Source: an uncultured Pantoea sp.
GTDB taxonomy: Bacteria; Pseudomonadota; Gammaproteobacteria; Enterobacterales; Enterobacteriaceae
Assembly: GCA_913778495.1 (NCBI GenBank)
Contig: CAJYVD010000022.1
Coordinates: 1 to 64,000 of the forward strand
Length of the DNA stretch: 64,000 nt
Direction: 5' to 3'
Position numbers and translations under genes: made by a program. Under the pieces are notes generated by a model. It worked only from the letters and a program-made list of their open reading frames with translations, had not been told where the DNA came from and searched no databases. The stretch's first letter is position 1, and every line of letters starts with the position of its first letter. Positions 43,213 to 54,489 of the stretch are shown piece after piece.

Positions 43213-45495
43213 TTAAAGTGACTGCGTGAACGTCCGCGTAATCACATCGCGCTGCTGTTCTTTCGTCAGCGAATTGAATCGCACGGCATAGCCAGAGACG
43301 CGAATGGTCAGCTGCGGATATTTCTCCGGATTATCCATCGCATCCAGCAGCATTTCCCGATTCATCACGTTGACGTTCAGGTGCTGTCCCCCTTCAAAGT
43401 CCGCTTCGTGATGGAAGTATCCGTCCATCAACCCGGCCAGATTGGCTTTGCGCACGTTATCGTCTTTCCCGAGCGCGTTCGGCACAATCGAGAAGGTGTA
43501 GGAGATACCGTCTTTGGCATAGGCGAACGGCAGTTTAGCGACGGAGGTCAGCGAGGCGACGGCCCCTTTCTGGTCGCGGCCATGCATCGGGTTGGCACCG
43601 GGGCCAAAGGGAGCGCCCGCGCGGCGGCCATCCGGTGTGTTACCGGTTTTCTTGCCATACACGACGTTGGAGGTAATGGTTAGCACCGACTGCGTCGGCA
43701 CGGCGTTGCGATAGGTTTGCAGCTTCTGAATTTTCTTCATGAAGCGCTCGACCAGATCGCAGGCCATGTCGTCCACGCGCGCATCGTTATTGCCAAACTG
43801 GGGATATTCGCCCTCAATCGCAAAATCAATGGCGAGGCCGTCTGCGTCACGCACCGGTTTCACTTTGGCGTATTTGATGGCGGATAACGAGTCAGCCGCG
43901 ACCGACAGTCCGGCAATGCCGCACGCCATGGTGCGGTAAACGTCGCGGTCGTGCAGCGCCATCAGCGCCGCTTCGTAGCTGTATTTATCGTGCATAAAGT
44001 GAATGATATTCAGCGCGGTCACATACTGTTTTGCCAGCCAGTCCATGAAGCGGTCGAGGCGCGCCATCACGGTATCAAAGTCCAGGATGTCATCGGTGAT
44101 GGGCGCTTCTTTTGGCCCAACCTGCATTTTCAACTTCTCATCCACGCCACCGTTAATGGCATACAGCAGCGTTTTCGCCAGATTGGCGCGGGCGCCAAAA
44201 AATTGCATCTGCTTGCCAACGATCATCGGGCTTACGCAGCAGGCGATGGCGTAGTCATCGTTGTCAAAATCGGGACGCATTAAATCGTCGTTTTCGTACT
44301 GGAGTGAGGATGTATCGATAGAGACTTTTGCCGCGTATTTTTTGAAGTTCAGCGGCAGCTTTTCCGACCACAGAATGGTCATATTGGGCTCAGGGGAGGG
44401 GCCCATGGTATAGAGCGTGTTCAGGAAGCGGAACGTATTTTTCGTGACCAGCGTACGGCCATCTACACCCATGCCCGCCAGCGATTCTGTCGCCCAGATG
44501 GGATCGCCGGAGAACAGCTCATCGTACTCAGGCGTACGCAGGAAGCGCACCATACGCAGCTTCATCACCAGGTGGTCAATCAGCTCTTGCGCGGCCTGCT
44601 CGTCCAGCTTGCCCGCTTTGAGGTCCCGTTCAATATAGATATCCAGGAACGTCGAGACGCGACCAAACGACATCGCCGCACCGTTTTGCGATTTCACCGC
44701 AGCCAAATAGCCGAAGTAGGTCCACTGCACGGCCTCCTGCGCGGTAGTGGCTGGGCGAGAGATATCAAAGCCATATTTGGCGGCCATCATTTTGATCTGG
44801 TTCAGCGCCTGATGCTGTTCGGCAATCTCTTCGCGCAGACGAATCGTCGCTTCGAGGTTCACGCCATTTTCCAAATCGCTTTGTAGCGAGGTAAATTGCG
44901 CGAGTTTGTCGTTCATCAGGAAGTCGATGCCGTACAGCGCGACGCGGCGATAGTCGCCGATGATGCGCCCGCGACCGTAAGCATCCGGCAAACCGGTCAG
45001 AATGCCGGATTTACGGCAGCGCAGGATATCCGGCGTGTAAACGTCAAAGACGCCTTGGTTATGGGTTTTACGGTACTCAGTGAACACTTTTTTCAAGCCG
45101 GGATCGAGTTCCCGACCGTACACTTTGCAGGAGCCCTCGACCATTTTGATACCGCCAAACGGGATCAGCGCCCGTTTTAACGGCGCGTCTGTTTGCAGAC
45201 CAACAATGGTCTCCAGTGCTTTATTGATATAGCCCGCCTCGTGTGACGTGATGGTGGAGGCGATGTCCGTATCAAAATCGACCGGCGCATGGGTGCGGTT
45301 CTCAACTTTGATGCCCTCCAGCACGCTTTCCCAAAGCTGTGTGGTAGCCGGCGTCGCGCCCGCGAGGAATGACTCGTCTCCCTCGTAGGGCGTGTAGTTT
45401 TTCTGGATAAAATCGCGCACATTGACGCAGTGCTGCCATTCTCCTGCGTTGAATCCTTCCCAGGCTGACGCCGTGTTTTCATTGACTTTGCACAT
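43213..45495 (-). CDS. pflB: Formate acetyltransferase (pyruvate formate-lyase)
   Basis: This 760-residue glycyl-radical enzyme converts pyruvate and CoA to acetyl-CoA and formate in anaerobic growth. The catalytic cysteine pair is in [11 protein letters not shown] (residues about 419-420) and the radical glycine is in RVSGYAVRF near residue 735. The sequence is very close to E. coli PflB. It lies 62 nt after focA and shares its promoter region. Confidence 0.98.
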   Translation of the reverse strand: MCKVNENTASAWEGFNAGEWQHCVNVRDFIQKNYTPYEGDESFLAGATPATTQLWESVLEGIKVENRTHAPVDFDTDIASTITSHEAGYINKALETIVGLQTDAPLKRALIPFGGIKMVEGSCKVYGRELDPGLKKVFTEYRKTHNQGVFDVYTPDILRCRKSGILTGLPDAYGRGRIIGDYRRVALYGIDFLMNDKLAQFTSLQSDLENGVNLEATIRLREEIAEQHQALNQIKMMAAKYGFDISRPATTAQEAVQWTYFGYLAAVKSQNGAAMSFGRVSTFLDIYIERDLKAGKLDEQAAQELIDHLVMKLRMVRFLRTPEYDELFSGDPIWATESLAGMGVDGRTLVTKNTFRFLNTLYTMGPSPEPNMTILWSEKLPLNFKKYAAKVSIDTSSLQYENDDLMRPDFDNDDYAIACCVSPMIVGKQMQFFGARANLAKTLLYAINGGVDEKLKMQVGPKEAPITDDILDFDTVMARLDRFMDWLAKQYVTALNIIHFMHDKYSYEAALMALHDRDVYRTMACGIAGLSVAADSLSAIKYAKVKPVRDADGLAIDFAIEGEYPQFGNNDARVDDMACDLVERFMKKIQKLQTYRNAVPTQSVLTITSNVVYGKKTGNTPDGRRAGAPFGPGANPMHGRDQKGAVASLTSVAKLPFAYAKDGISYTFSIVPNALGKDDNVRKANLAGLMDGYFHHEADFEGGQHLNVNVMNREMLLDAMDNPEKYPQLTIRVSGYAVRFNSLTKEQQRDVITRTFTQSL

Positions 45496-45557
45496 AATAG
45501 ACCTGCCTTATTTTACGAGACATGAACGGCGGGTACGCGCTACCCGCGCGTTGTGAT

Positions 45558-46424
45558 TCATTGCGCCTGCGCAGGATCGTGACCGCGCAGGTAGATCATC
45601 CAATAGGTCATTCCCACCAGCACGCCGCCCCCGAGGATATTTCCCAACGTCACGGGGATCAGATTGTTCACAATAAAGTTGCTCAAGGTGAGAGAGGGAA
45701 ACTGCGCGGCGCTGGCGCCGGCCATCTGCCAGAAGTCAGGCGTCGCGAAATCGCGGATGACAATCGCCAAGGGGATCAAGAACATATTGGCAATGCTGTG
45801 CTCGAAGCCGCTGGCAACGAACATCGCGACCGGCAGTACCATGGCAAACATTTTGTCGATCAGGCTGCGGCCGGAATAACTCATCCACACCGCCAAACAC
45901 ACCAGCAGGTTGGCTAGCGTGCCAAGGCTCACCGCCTCTATAAAGGTGTGGTGCATTTTATGGTCAGCGGTAACCAGGACATTCAGGCCCCACGCGCCAT
46001 TTGCCACCGCGTGCTCTCCCGCCAGCCAGATCAAGGCGACAAAAAACAGGGCGCCAACCAGATTACCGAGATAGACATTGGTCCAGTGGCGTCCCAACTG
46101 CCGCCAGGTGATGCGACCACTGGCTTTTGCCACCACGATTAGCACGGTTGAGGTAAAGAGATCCGCGCCACAGACCACCACCAACATCAAGCCGAGGGAA
46201 AAGCAGATCCCGCCGATCAGTTTCGCGATCCCGTAAGGCAGAGCGCCGCCGCCGGTGGTCGCGGTGATGTAAAACGTAAAGGCGATAGAAATAAAAACGC
46301 CGGCGGTAAGAGCGAGAAAAAACGTGGTGAGAGGATGTTTCGTCGCTTTATAGACGCCTGCATCTTCTGCCACTTTCGCCATTGCCGCCGGTAATAATGC
46401 ATTGAACGGGTTGTCAGTTTTCAC
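45558..46424 (-). CDS. focA: Formate channel FocA
   Basis: This 288-residue pentameric formate/nitrite-family channel moves formate across the inner membrane. Six helices, VVCGADLFTSTVLIVVAKASGRITW, GFEHSIANMF and the pore-lining segments are present. I chose GTG 46424 because the following KTDNPF aligns with the E. coli start; GTG 46439 and TTG 46442 remain possible. An FNR box lies about 60 bp upstream. Confidence 0.93.
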   Translation of the reverse strand: MKTDNPFNALLPAAMAKVAEDAGVYKATKHPLTTFFLALTAGVFISIAFTFYITATTGGGALPYGIAKLIGGICFSLGLMLVVVCGADLFTSTVLIVVAKASGRITWRQLGRHWTNVYLGNLVGALFFVALIWLAGEHAVANGAWGLNVLVTADHKMHHTFIEAVSLGTLANLLVCLAVWMSYSGRSLIDKMFAMVLPVAMFVASGFEHSIANMFLIPLAIVIRDFATPDFWQMAGASAAQFPSLTLSNFIVNNLIPVTLGNILGGGVLVGMTYWMIYLRGHDPAQAQ

Positions 46425-46482
46425 ACCAGCGGTCTCCACCAATTGCCTGAGGAGATGCTAACAAGGTGCAACAATGTCCGAA

Positions 46483-46496
46483 TTGATATAGATCAT
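46483..46496 (-). promoter_or_regulatory. FNR box upstream of focA-pflB
   Basis: TTGAT-ATAG-ATCAT matches nine of ten core positions of the FNR site (TTGAT-N4-ATCAA). An AT-rich tract (46545-46615) lies just upstream, suitable for IHF or H-NS, but no clear IHF site was found. E. coli focA-pfl is FNR- and ArcA-activated. Confidence 0.65.
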
Positions 46497-46669
46497 GTTA
46501 GCCCGCCAGCGCGCGCGAATTATGCCGCGTATAATGGCGAAGAATCATTCAAATTATTGATTTTAATGCATTAAAATTATTTTAATTTTTACGGTATAAT
46601 TTTAATTGAAGCGACAGTGAAGGGGTAAGCACAGTACTCAGGCGTAGATGCCGCGCATCGCGTCAGCAT

Positions 46670-46697
46670 AAAAAAAGCACCGGCTGGCCGGTGCTTT
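46670..46697 (-). terminator. Terminator of ycaO
   Basis: AAAGCACCGG/CCGGTGCTTT stem with a 4-nt loop and a T run on the minus strand. Confidence 0.85.
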
Positions 46698-46735
46698 CAC
46701 GGTATTGTCTCGATAGGGTTAAGGCGTCAGCGTCT

Positions 46736-48499
46736 TTAGTTCGCCAACCAATAGCGACGCTTGGCGGCCTGCAGTTTTTCATACGCGGCCAGCAGCGCCT
46801 GGTGCGCCGGGAACGTGTTGAGATCGCTGTCCACCGCCTGCAGACCGTAGAACGGCGCTTCACCGCTTATCGCCGCTGAGGCCGCCTCGACGGCTTCTTC
46901 GCCGTACATGCGCACAAAAGCACGATGATATTGAACCGGATCGCGATCTTCTTCCATCGCCAGCAGCAGCAGGGTTTGCAGGCAGCGATAGTAGTTTGCT
47001 CGCGTCTCGCTAAAGATGGACTGGTTGAATTCCATGGTCCATTCCGTCCAGATCAGGGCCTGATCGAGATCGCCTCCGGCCAGCGCCAGCATGGCTTTCA
47101 ACTCACCAATACGCAGCGTGTACCAGCCGTTGTCTTTACCGGACGCCAGACCCAGCAGCTCGCGCACGCGGGTGAAATCATCGTGACCTTCTTCATCAAG
47201 CTGCACAATCAGGTCGAGGTAGTCTTCGGGTTCCCAATTGCTGGCGGGCAGCGCTAACAGGGTGTCGCGCAGCGACGCGCCCATATTGTTGTTGGCGAGC
47301 AGCAGATCCTCCGCCGGATAGATATCTGACATGCCGGGCACGATGATACGGCAGGCGTAAACGCCCAAATGCTCGTAATCGGCGATGTAAACCTCTTTGT
47401 CTTCCGCCTGGAAGATGGCCATCAGGGTAGCGAACTCTTCCTGCGTGGTCCCCGCAAAGCTCCAATCGACGAAAGGATAGTCGGCATCGTCTTTAAACAT
47501 ATCCCACGAGATTAAACCGCTGGAATCGATAAAGTGCGTTTCCAGGTTGGCATGCTCGGCCACTTCTTCGTCATCGAAGGTAGGCGGGGTGAATACGTCG
47601 AGGTCTTTCAGGCCGCGGCCCTGCAGCAGTTCCGTGACGGTGCGCTCCAGCGCCACGCCGAAATCAGGGTGTGCGCCAAACGAGGCAAAGCAAGTGCCGT
47701 TTGCAGGGTTAAACAGCACCACGCAAATCACAGGGTACTGGCCGCCGAGCGAGGCATCGTAAGCGAAGATTGGGAAACCTTCCGCTTCCAGCCGCGCAAT
47801 CGCCTCTACCACGGACGGATAGCGCTGCATGACCTCGGCAGGAATTTCCGGCAGGCTAATGGATTCCGCGATGATGCGATTTTTAATGTGGCGTTCAAAC
47901 ACTTCTGACAAACCCTGCACCCGCGCTTCATTGGCGGTGTTCCCCGCCGACATGCCGTTGGAGACGTACAGGTTGCCAATGATGTTCATTGGGATATACA
48001 CCGTTTGCTGATCTGACTGGCGCGCAAAGGGCAGGGCACAAATACCGCGCGCGGCGTTGCCTGACTGCAGGTCAATCAAATCAGACGCGCTCAGGCTCTG
48101 CTCGGGATCGTAGAAGGCGCGCAGGCGCGCATCGAGAATGCCCTCTGGCAGGCTGTCATCTTCCGGCAGCGGGAACCATTTCTCATTGGGATAATGCACA
48201 AAGTCGCCATTGGCGAGGGTGTTGCCCAGCCAAAAATCAGCGAAAAAGTAGTTAGTTGAGAGGCGCTCAAAATACTCACCCAGCGCGGAGGCCAGCGCTG
48301 CTTTCTTGCTGGCGCCTTTGCCGTTGGTAAAGCACAGCGGGCAGTCGCGATCGCGGATGTGCACCGACCAAACGTGGGGAACCGGATTTAACCACGAGGC
48401 TTCTTCAATGTTGAAGCCCAGGTCTTGCAGTTTCTGCTGAAAGCGGGCGATGGAATCTTCCAGCGCAGCGTCTTTTCCGGGGATAAAGGTTTGCGTCAT
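46736..48499 (-). CDS. ycaO: YcaO domain protein, RimO-associated S12 methylthiolation factor
   Basis: This 587-residue protein has an N-terminal YcaO ATP-binding fold (about residues 50-380; segments ALASALGEYFERLSTNYF and EARVQGLSEVFERHIKNRI) and a helical TPR-like C-terminal part. In E. coli it helps RimO methylthiolate ribosomal protein S12. The C-terminus is RRYWLAN, lacking the PxPxP ending of azoline-forming YcaO enzymes, and no precursor peptide or partner lies nearby. Length matches E. coli (586). Confidence 0.94.
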   Translation of the reverse strand: MTQTFIPGKDAALEDSIARFQQKLQDLGFNIEEASWLNPVPHVWSVHIRDRDCPLCFTNGKGASKKAALASALGEYFERLSTNYFFADFWLGNTLANGDFVHYPNEKWFPLPEDDSLPEGILDARLRAFYDPEQSLSASDLIDLQSGNAARGICALPFARQSDQQTVYIPMNIIGNLYVSNGMSAGNTANEARVQGLSEVFERHIKNRIIAESISLPEIPAEVMQRYPSVVEAIARLEAEGFPIFAYDASLGGQYPVICVVLFNPANGTCFASFGAHPDFGVALERTVTELLQGRGLKDLDVFTPPTFDDEEVAEHANLETHFIDSSGLISWDMFKDDADYPFVDWSFAGTTQEEFATLMAIFQAEDKEVYIADYEHLGVYACRIIVPGMSDIYPAEDLLLANNNMGASLRDTLLALPASNWEPEDYLDLIVQLDEEGHDDFTRVRELLGLASGKDNGWYTLRIGELKAMLALAGGDLDQALIWTEWTMEFNQSIFSETRANYYRCLQTLLLLAMEEDRDPVQYHRAFVRMYGEEAVEAASAAISGEAPFYGLQAVDSDLNTFPAHQALLAAYEKLQAAKRRYWLAN

Positions 48500-48788
48500 G
48501 ATGGCGCTCTCTCAAGTCTAAGGGGGTGGGCGTAAAGCGCGCAATAATACGGGTTTTGCGCGTGCGGCGCTATTCGCCATGCTAAATTAATCCATCTGGC
48601 GGGACGGTAGACCCGCTGCGGGGTATTGCCTGACAAAATTCCATTGCGGAGGCTATTCGTAACATAAGCTGCGGTGGGTCATCGGGCAGAAATGTGATCG
48701 CTGCCGGATTAATGATTGCAGCCCACGAATGGCAGTGATAAAACCGAAAGATATTCATAACCGTTCGATATGACAGTGGTGAGGGTAA

Positions 48789-49874
48789 ATGACGCAGGTT
48801 TATAATTTCAGCTCTGGTCCGGCCATGCTGCCGGTAGAAGTGCTCAGGCGTGCAGAACAAGAATTAACAAACTGGCATGGTTTGGGAACCTCGGTGATGG
48901 AAATCAGTCACCGCAGCAAAGAGTTTATGGCGGTTGCCGCCGCGGCAGAGCAAGATTTTCGCGATTTGCTGAAAATTCCCGCCAATTACAAAGTTTTATT
49001 CTGCCACGGCGGCGCGCGTGCGCAATTTGCTGCTCTGCCGGGCAACCTGCTGGGCACTGCGACCCAAGCGGACTATGTGGACGGCGGTTATTGGGCGCAT
49101 AGCGCAATAAAAGAGGCGGAAAAATTCTGCACCCCTCACACTATCGATATTAAAACCACGCGCGACGGCAAGCGTGCGCTGCTGCCGATGCGTGAATGGC
49201 AGCTCAGTGATGATGCAGCCTACGTGCATTACTGCCCGAATGAAACCATTGACGGTCTTGCCATCGACGAAGAGCCGGATTTTGGCGACAAAGTGGTGGT
49301 CGCGGATCTCTCCTCAACCATTCTCTCTCGTCCTTTGGACATTAGCCGTTACGGTATGCTTTATGCCGGCGCACAAAAGAACATTGGCCCGGCGGGTTTA
49401 ACGCTGGTGGTGGTGCGTGAAGATCTGTTGGGCAAAGCGCAGCGCTGGGTGCCTTCAATTCTTGACTACACCGTGTTAGCCGAGAACGATTCGATGTTTA
49501 ATACACCGCCCACGTTCGCCTGGTACCTGTCCGGTCTGGTATTCAAATGGCTCAAAGAGAAGGGCGGCGTGGCCGAGATGGATAGATTAAATCAAGCGAA
49601 GGCCGATCTGCTCTATGGCACGATCGACAACAGCAGCTTCTATCAAAACAATGTGGCGAAAGAAAACCGTTCGCGCATGAACGTGCCGTTCCAGCTGGCG
49701 GATGCCGGTTTAGATAAGCTTTTTCTTGAAGAGTCATTAGAGGCCGGTTTGCACGCGCTAAAAGGCCATCGCGTGGTTGGCGGCATGCGCGCCTCCATTT
49801 ACAATGCGATGCCACTGGAAGGCGTAAAAGCGCTGACGGACTTCATGGCAGACTTTGAACGTCGCCACGGCTAA
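48789..49874 (+). CDS. serC: Phosphoserine/phosphohydroxythreonine aminotransferase
   Basis: This 361-residue PLP enzyme acts in serine biosynthesis and in making pyridoxal phosphate. It begins with the signature [15 protein letters not shown]. The PLP lysine is in [12 protein letters not shown] near residue 198. First gene of the serC-aroA operon. The 289-nt gap to the divergent ycaO shows no clear operator. Confidence 0.97.
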   Translation: MTQVYNFSSGPAMLPVEVLRRAEQELTNWHGLGTSVMEISHRSKEFMAVAAAAEQDFRDLLKIPANYKVLFCHGGARAQFAALPGNLLGTATQADYVDGGYWAHSAIKEAEKFCTPHTIDIKTTRDGKRALLPMREWQLSDDAAYVHYCPNETIDGLAIDEEPDFGDKVVVADLSSTILSRPLDISRYGMLYAGAQKNIGPAGLTLVVVREDLLGKAQRWVPSILDYTVLAENDSMFNTPPTFAWYLSGLVFKWLKEKGGVAEMDRLNQAKADLLYGTIDNSSFYQNNVAKENRSRMNVPFQLADAGLDKLFLEESLEAGLHALKGHRVVGGMRASIYNAMPLEGVKALTDFMADFERRHG

Positions 49875-49906
49875 TTACGCTTAACACCCCAGCCTGGCTG
49901 GCCATA

Positions 49907-49937
49907 GACCCCGCCGATGCGCGGGGTCGATATTTTT
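49907..49937 (+). terminator. Intercistronic attenuator-like terminator serC-aroA
   Basis: GACCCCGC/GCGGGGTC stem with a 6-nt loop followed by TATTTTT. A partial terminator between these genes is known in E. coli. Confidence 0.7.
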
Positions 49938-49953
49938 GGAGATTTGGTTTCAC

Positions 49954-51240
49954 ATGCAGGACTCCCTGACGCTTCAACCGATTGCACACGTCGCGGGCAC
50001 GGTAAACTTACCGGGCTCCAAAAGCGTATCTAATCGCGCTCTTTTACTGGCCGCGCTGGCCAAAGGCACGACGCGCCTTACCAACTTGCTGGATAGCGAT
50101 GACGTTAAGCACATGCTCAACGCCTTACAGGCGCTGGGTGTTAACTATACCCTTTCTGCCGATCGCACCGTGTGTGAGGTGCAGGGCAAAGGTGGTCCGT
50201 TACAGGCTGACCAGCCGCTGGAGCTGTTTTTGGGCAATGCCGGCACCGCGATGCGTCCGCTTGCCGCTGCGCTCTGCCTGAGTGAGCAATCCATTGTCCT
50301 GACCGGCGAGCCACGCATGAAGGAGCGTCCTATTGGGCATCTGGTGGATGCGCTTCGTCAGGGCGGCGCCAAAATCACCTATCTTGAGCAGACCGACTAC
50401 CCGCCGATTCGCCTGCAAGGGGGATTCACCGGCGGGGAAGTGAGCGTTGACGGCAGCGTCTCAAGCCAATTCCTGACCGCGCTATTAATGACCGCACCGC
50501 TGGCTCAGCATGACACCACGCTGACCATCAAAGGCGATCTGGTCTCTAAACCCTACATTGATATCACCCTGCACTTGATGCGCTGTTTCGGCGTAAGCGT
50601 GGAAAATCAGGCTTACCAGCGCTTTGTGATCAAAGGGCAGCAGCAGTACCAATCGCCAGGAGACTATTTGGTGGAGGGCGATGCATCTTCCGCCTCTTAC
50701 TTCCTGGCGGCGGCGGCGATCAAAGGGGGCACCATTCGCGTCACCGGCATTGGTCGCAACAGCGTGCAGGGCGATATCCGCTTTGCCGATGTGCTGGAAA
50801 AAATGGGCGCCGAGATTGAGTGGGGAGAGGATTACATCGCCTGTTCACGCGGCGCGCTGAAGGCCATCGACATGGATATGAACCATATTCCCGATGCCGC
50901 GATGACCATTGCCACCGCCGCGCTGTTTGCGGAAGGCACGACGACCCTGCGCAACATTTACAACTGGCGCGTCAAAGAGACCGACCGTTTGGCTGCGATG
51001 GCAACCGAATTGCGCAAGGTTGGTGCGGAGGTGGAAGAGGGACATGACTTCATCCGCGTAACGCCGCCTGTCCGTTTACAGCATGCGGAGATTGGTACCT
51101 ACAACGATCATCGTATGGCGATGTGTTTTTCGCTGGTGGCGCTGTCTGATACGCCGGTCACGATTCTCGACCCTGGCTGTACGGCAAAAACGTTCCCGGA
51201 TTATTTCCAGCAGCTTGCCCGTATCAGCCACTCCGCCTGA
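49954..51240 (+). CDS. aroA: 3-phosphoshikimate 1-carboxyvinyltransferase (EPSP synthase)
   Basis: This 428-residue shikimate-pathway enzyme joins PEP and shikimate 3-phosphate. The phosphate-binding [12 protein letters not shown] has Lys23. The class I motif [14 protein letters not shown] has Gly97 and an unmodified Thr-Ala-Met-Arg-Pro run, so it is expected to be glyphosate-sensitive. ATG 49954 gives the usual [10 protein letters not shown] start. Confidence 0.98.
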   Translation: MQDSLTLQPIAHVAGTVNLPGSKSVSNRALLLAALAKGTTRLTNLLDSDDVKHMLNALQALGVNYTLSADRTVCEVQGKGGPLQADQPLELFLGNAGTAMRPLAAALCLSEQSIVLTGEPRMKERPIGHLVDALRQGGAKITYLEQTDYPPIRLQGGFTGGEVSVDGSVSSQFLTALLMTAPLAQHDTTLTIKGDLVSKPYIDITLHLMRCFGVSVENQAYQRFVIKGQQQYQSPGDYLVEGDASSASYFLAAAAIKGGTIRVTGIGRNSVQGDIRFADVLEKMGAEIEWGEDYIACSRGALKAIDMDMNHIPDAAMTIATAALFAEGTTTLRNIYNWRVKETDRLAAMATELRKVGAEVEEGHDFIRVTPPVRLQHAEIGTYNDHRMAMCFSLVALSDTPVTILDPGCTAKTFPDYFQQLARISHSA

Positions 51241-51248
51241 TGCAACTG

Positions 51249-51280
51249 GCCCGGCGCAACATGGCCGGGCTATTCTTCTC
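51249..51280 (+). terminator. Terminator of aroA
   Basis: GCCCGGC/GCCGGGC stem with an 8-nt loop and a T-rich tail. Confidence 0.7.
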
Positions 51281-51373
51281 TCTTTCGGTCCTGGCTGGCG
51301 GAAAATCTTCTGAATCTGTCTAAAATTACAACGTTGTCTACGCTAAGGGGTAACGCACCCGGCGTGGGCAGCG

Positions 51374-51379
51374 TATAAT
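51374..51379 (+). promoter_or_regulatory. Candidate -10 of cmk-rpsA
   Basis: A consensus TATAAT hexamer lies 62 bp before the cmk start. The -35 region has no good match, so the assignment is tentative. Confidence 0.4.
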
Positions 51380-51440
51380 GCCGCGCAATTTAGTCAGCCA
51401 CATAAGGCTGACGCCAGGCAGGCAGTAACAGGAGAGAACA

Positions 51441-52121
51441 ATGACGGCAATCGCCCCGGTAATTACCGTTGATGGCCCAAGCGGCGCAGGTAAAGGGACG
51501 TTATGTAAAGCGATGGCGGAGTCATTGCAGTGGCATCTGCTTGATTCAGGTGCGATTTATCGCGTGCTGGCTCTGGCCGCCCTCCATCATCAGGTGGATA
51601 TTGAGTCTGAAGAAGCGCTGGTGCCGATGGCTGCCCATCTTGACGTGCGTTTCCTTTCGGTAGAAGGCGAAGTGCAGGTTATCCTGGAAGGCGAAGAGGT
51701 GACCGGCGAGATTCGCACGCAGGAAGTCAGCAATACTGCATCACGCGTCGCGGCATTCCCCCGCGTGCGCGAAGCGTTGCTGCGCCGCCAGCGCGCATTT
51801 CGCGAAGAACCCGGTCTTATCGCTGACGGACGCGACATGGGAACGGTGGTTTTCCCTGACGCGCCAGTGAAAATTTTTCTCGACGCCAGCCCGGAAGAGC
51901 GTGCGCATCGCCGTATGCTACAGTTGCAGGAAAAGGGCTTTGATGTTAACTTTGATCGCCTTTTATCCGAGACGAAGGAACGCGACGACCGCGACCGAAA
52001 TCGCGCTATCGCCCCTTTGGTGCCTGCCGCTGATGCTCTGTTGCTGGACTCAACCAGCATGTCTATTGAGCAAGTGATTGAGAAGGCACTGGATTATGCC
52101 CGCCAAAAGCTGGGCATTTAA
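51441..52121 (+). CDS. cmk: Cytidylate kinase
   Basis: This 226-residue enzyme phosphorylates CMP and dCMP with ATP. The P-loop [10 protein letters not shown] is at residues 11-20, and the CMP-binding [13 protein letters not shown] lies in the middle. Length agrees with E. coli (227). Linked with rpsA 122 nt downstream. Confidence 0.97.
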   Translation: MTAIAPVITVDGPSGAGKGTLCKAMAESLQWHLLDSGAIYRVLALAALHHQVDIESEEALVPMAAHLDVRFLSVEGEVQVILEGEEVTGEIRTQEVSNTASRVAAFPRVREALLRRQRAFREEPGLIADGRDMGTVVFPDAPVKIFLDASPEERAHRRMLQLQEKGFDVNFDRLLSETKERDDRDRNRAIAPLVPAADALLLDSTSMSIEQVIEKALDYARQKLGI

Positions 52122-52243
52122 TCTTTTCGGCCACAGAATTGCTGTAACCCTGTACCAGGGATTGGGTGCAGGGCATGTGAAACAACCCCATCCGACAATG
52201 AAGTCAGGTGGACGTTAAATTGAAGAATCCTAAGATTATCAAT

Positions 52244-53917
52244 ATGACTGAATCTTTTGCTCAACTCTTTGAAGAGTCCCTGAAAGAAATCGAAACCCGT
52301 CCGGGTTCCATCGTTCGTGGCGTTGTTGTCTCTATCGACAAAGACGTCGTTCTGGTTGATGCGGGTCTGAAATCTGAATCTGCAATTCCTGCAGAGCAGT
52401 TCAAGAACGCAGCTGGCGAACTGGAAATCCAGGTGGGTGACGAAGTTGACGTTGCTCTGGATGCAGTAGAAGACGGCTTCGGTGAAACCCTGCTGTCCCG
52501 TGAGAAAGCTAAACGTCATGAAGCTTGGATCACGCTGGAAAAAGCTTACGAAGACGCTGAAACTGTTACCGGTGTTATCAACGGCAAAGTTAAAGGTGGC
52601 TTCACAGTTGAGCTGAACGGTATTCGTGCGTTCCTGCCAGGTTCACTGGTTGACGTTCGTCCGGTCCGCGATACGCTGCACCTGGAAGGCAAAGAGCTTG
52701 AATTCAAAGTAATCAAGCTTGATCAGAAACGTAACAACGTCGTGGTTTCACGTCGTGCGGTTATCGAGTCTGAGAACAGCGCTGAGCGCGATCAGCTGCT
52801 GGAAAACCTGCAGGAAGGCATGGAAGTCAAAGGTATCGTTAAGAACCTCACTGACTACGGCGCATTCGTTGACCTGGGTGGCGTTGACGGCCTGCTGCAC
52901 ATCACCGATATGGCGTGGAAGCGCGTTAAGCATCCAAGCGAAATCGTCAACGTGGGCGACGAAATCACTGTTAAAGTGCTGAAGTTCGACCGCGAGCGTA
53001 CCCGCGTATCACTCGGCCTGAAACAGCTGGGCGAAGATCCATGGGTAGCTATCGCTAAGCGTTACCCAGAAGGCACTCGCCTGACCGGTCGCGTGACCAA
53101 CCTGACTGACTACGGCTGCTTCGTTGAGATCGAAGAAGGCGTTGAAGGTCTGGTACACGTTTCTGAAATGGACTGGACCAACAAGAACATCCACCCATCT
53201 AAAGTGGTTAACGTGGGCGATGTGGTTGAAGTTATGGTTCTGGACATCGACGAAGAACGTCGTCGTATCTCCCTGGGTCTGAAGCAGTGCAAATCTAACC
53301 CATGGCAGCAGTTTGCCGAGACCCACAACAAAGGCGATCGCGTTGAAGGTAAAATCAAGTCAATCACTGACTTCGGTATCTTCATCGGCCTGGACGGCGG
53401 CATCGACGGTCTGGTTCACCTGTCTGACATCTCCTGGAACGCAACCGGCGAAGAAGCCGTTCGCGAGTACAAGAAAGGCGACGAAATCGCTGCAGTTGTA
53501 CTGCAGGTTGACGCAGAGCGCGAGCGCATCTCTCTGGGCGTGAAGCAGTTGGCTGAAGATCCATTCAACAACTACATCACCCTTAACAAGAAAGGCGCGA
53601 TCGTGACGGGTAAAGTCACTGCAGTTGACGCTAAAGGTGCTACAGTAGAATTAGCTGACGGCGTAGAAGGTTACCTGCGCGCTTCTGAAGCTTCTATGGA
53701 CCGCATCGAAGACGCAACGCTGGTACTGAGCGTGGGCGACGACGTTGAAGCTAAATTCACCGGCGTTGACCGTAAAAACCGCGTTGTGAGCCTGTCTGTG
53801 CGTGCTAAAGACCAGGCTGACGAGAAAGAAGCTATCAATACTGTTAACACCAAACAGGAAGAAGGCAACTTCTCTAACGCAATGGCTGAAGCGTTCAAAG
53901 CGGCTAAAGGCGAGTAA
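52244..53917 (+). CDS. rpsA: 30S ribosomal protein S1
   Basis: This 557-residue protein contains six S1 OB-fold repeats that bind mRNA and help start translation. It is the same length as E. coli S1. ATG 52244 begins [17 protein letters not shown]; the frame upstream to 52208 is untranslated leader. Codon use is strongly biased (GAA, GTT, AAA, CTG), unlike most neighbours, as expected for a highly expressed gene. Confidence 0.98.
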   Translation: MTESFAQLFEESLKEIETRPGSIVRGVVVSIDKDVVLVDAGLKSESAIPAEQFKNAAGELEIQVGDEVDVALDAVEDGFGETLLSREKAKRHEAWITLEKAYEDAETVTGVINGKVKGGFTVELNGIRAFLPGSLVDVRPVRDTLHLEGKELEFKVIKLDQKRNNVVVSRRAVIESENSAERDQLLENLQEGMEVKGIVKNLTDYGAFVDLGGVDGLLHITDMAWKRVKHPSEIVNVGDEITVKVLKFDRERTRVSLGLKQLGEDPWVAIAKRYPEGTRLTGRVTNLTDYGCFVEIEEGVEGLVHVSEMDWTNKNIHPSKVVNVGDVVEVMVLDIDEERRRISLGLKQCKSNPWQQFAETHNKGDRVEGKIKSITDFGIFIGLDGGIDGLVHLSDISWNATGEEAVREYKKGDEIAAVVLQVDAERERISLGVKQLAEDPFNNYITLNKKGAIVTGKVTAVDAKGATVELADGVEGYLRASEASMDRIEDATLVLSVGDDVEAKFTGVDRKNRVVSLSVRAKDQADEKEAINTVNTKQEEGNFSNAMAEAFKAAKGE

Positions 53918-53929
53918 TCGACCCGAGCC

Positions 53930-53957
53930 ACCGGACGATATCTGTCGTCCGGTTTCG
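53930..53957 (+). terminator. Hairpin between rpsA and ihfB
   Basis: ACCGGACGA/TCGTCCGGT stem (perfect 9 bp, 6-nt loop) with a very short T tract. It may end part of the rpsA transcripts. Confidence 0.55.
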
Positions 53958-54003
53958 GTAAAAGCTGTCATACCTTTCCATTTAGGGATTAACCGGAGGT
54001 TTC

Positions 54004-54288
54004 ATGACCAAGTCAGAACTGATTGAAAGACTTGCTGGCCAGCATACTCATATCCCGGCGAAAGTCGTTGAGGATGCGGTTAAAGAGATGCTTGAGCACA
54101 TGGCCACAACGTTGGCACAAGGCGAACGCATCGAAATCCGGGGATTCGGCAGCTTTTCTTTGCACTACCGCGCACCGCGCACCGGTCGTAACCCTAAAAC
54201 GGGTGACAAAGTGGAACTGGAAGGTAAATACGTTCCCCACTTCAAGCCGGGCAAAGAATTGCGTGACCGTGCAAACATTTACGGCTAA
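54004..54288 (+). CDS. ihfB: Integration host factor beta subunit
   Basis: This 94-residue DNA-bending protein forms a heterodimer with Ihf[27 protein letters not shown] is the DNA-binding arm with its intercalating proline. CCGGAGG precedes the ATG. Same length as E. coli. Confidence 0.98.
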   Translation: MTKSELIERLAGQHTHIPAKVVEDAVKEMLEHMATTLAQGERIEIRGFGSFSLHYRAPRTGRNPKTGDKVELEGKYVPHFKPGKELRDRANIYG

Positions 54289-54306
54289 GCCGTTACCGAA
54301 CAGCAG

Positions 54307-54335
54307 AAACGACACCTTAGGGTGTCGTTTTTTTT
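54307..54335 (+). terminator. Terminator of ihfB
   Basis: AAACGACACC/GGTGTCGTTT stem with a TTAG loop and eight T. Confidence 0.9.
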
Positions 54336-54489
54336 GCCCCAAGTTTGCGTACAGTGCGCCCCCGCTCAAAAAAATGTCTTATGCAGTAATCCACGCAGGT
54401 TTCTCTGAAGCTATCCTCTAACGCTCGCATGTGGCGCAGGCACCTCACGCCGCGTTTTCGCATAATTGTCGGCCTCAGGAAAAGAGGCT

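Noticed and set aside
48500-48788. CRP site before serC
   Set aside because: A TGTGAT half is present without a matching TCACA half at the proper spacing.
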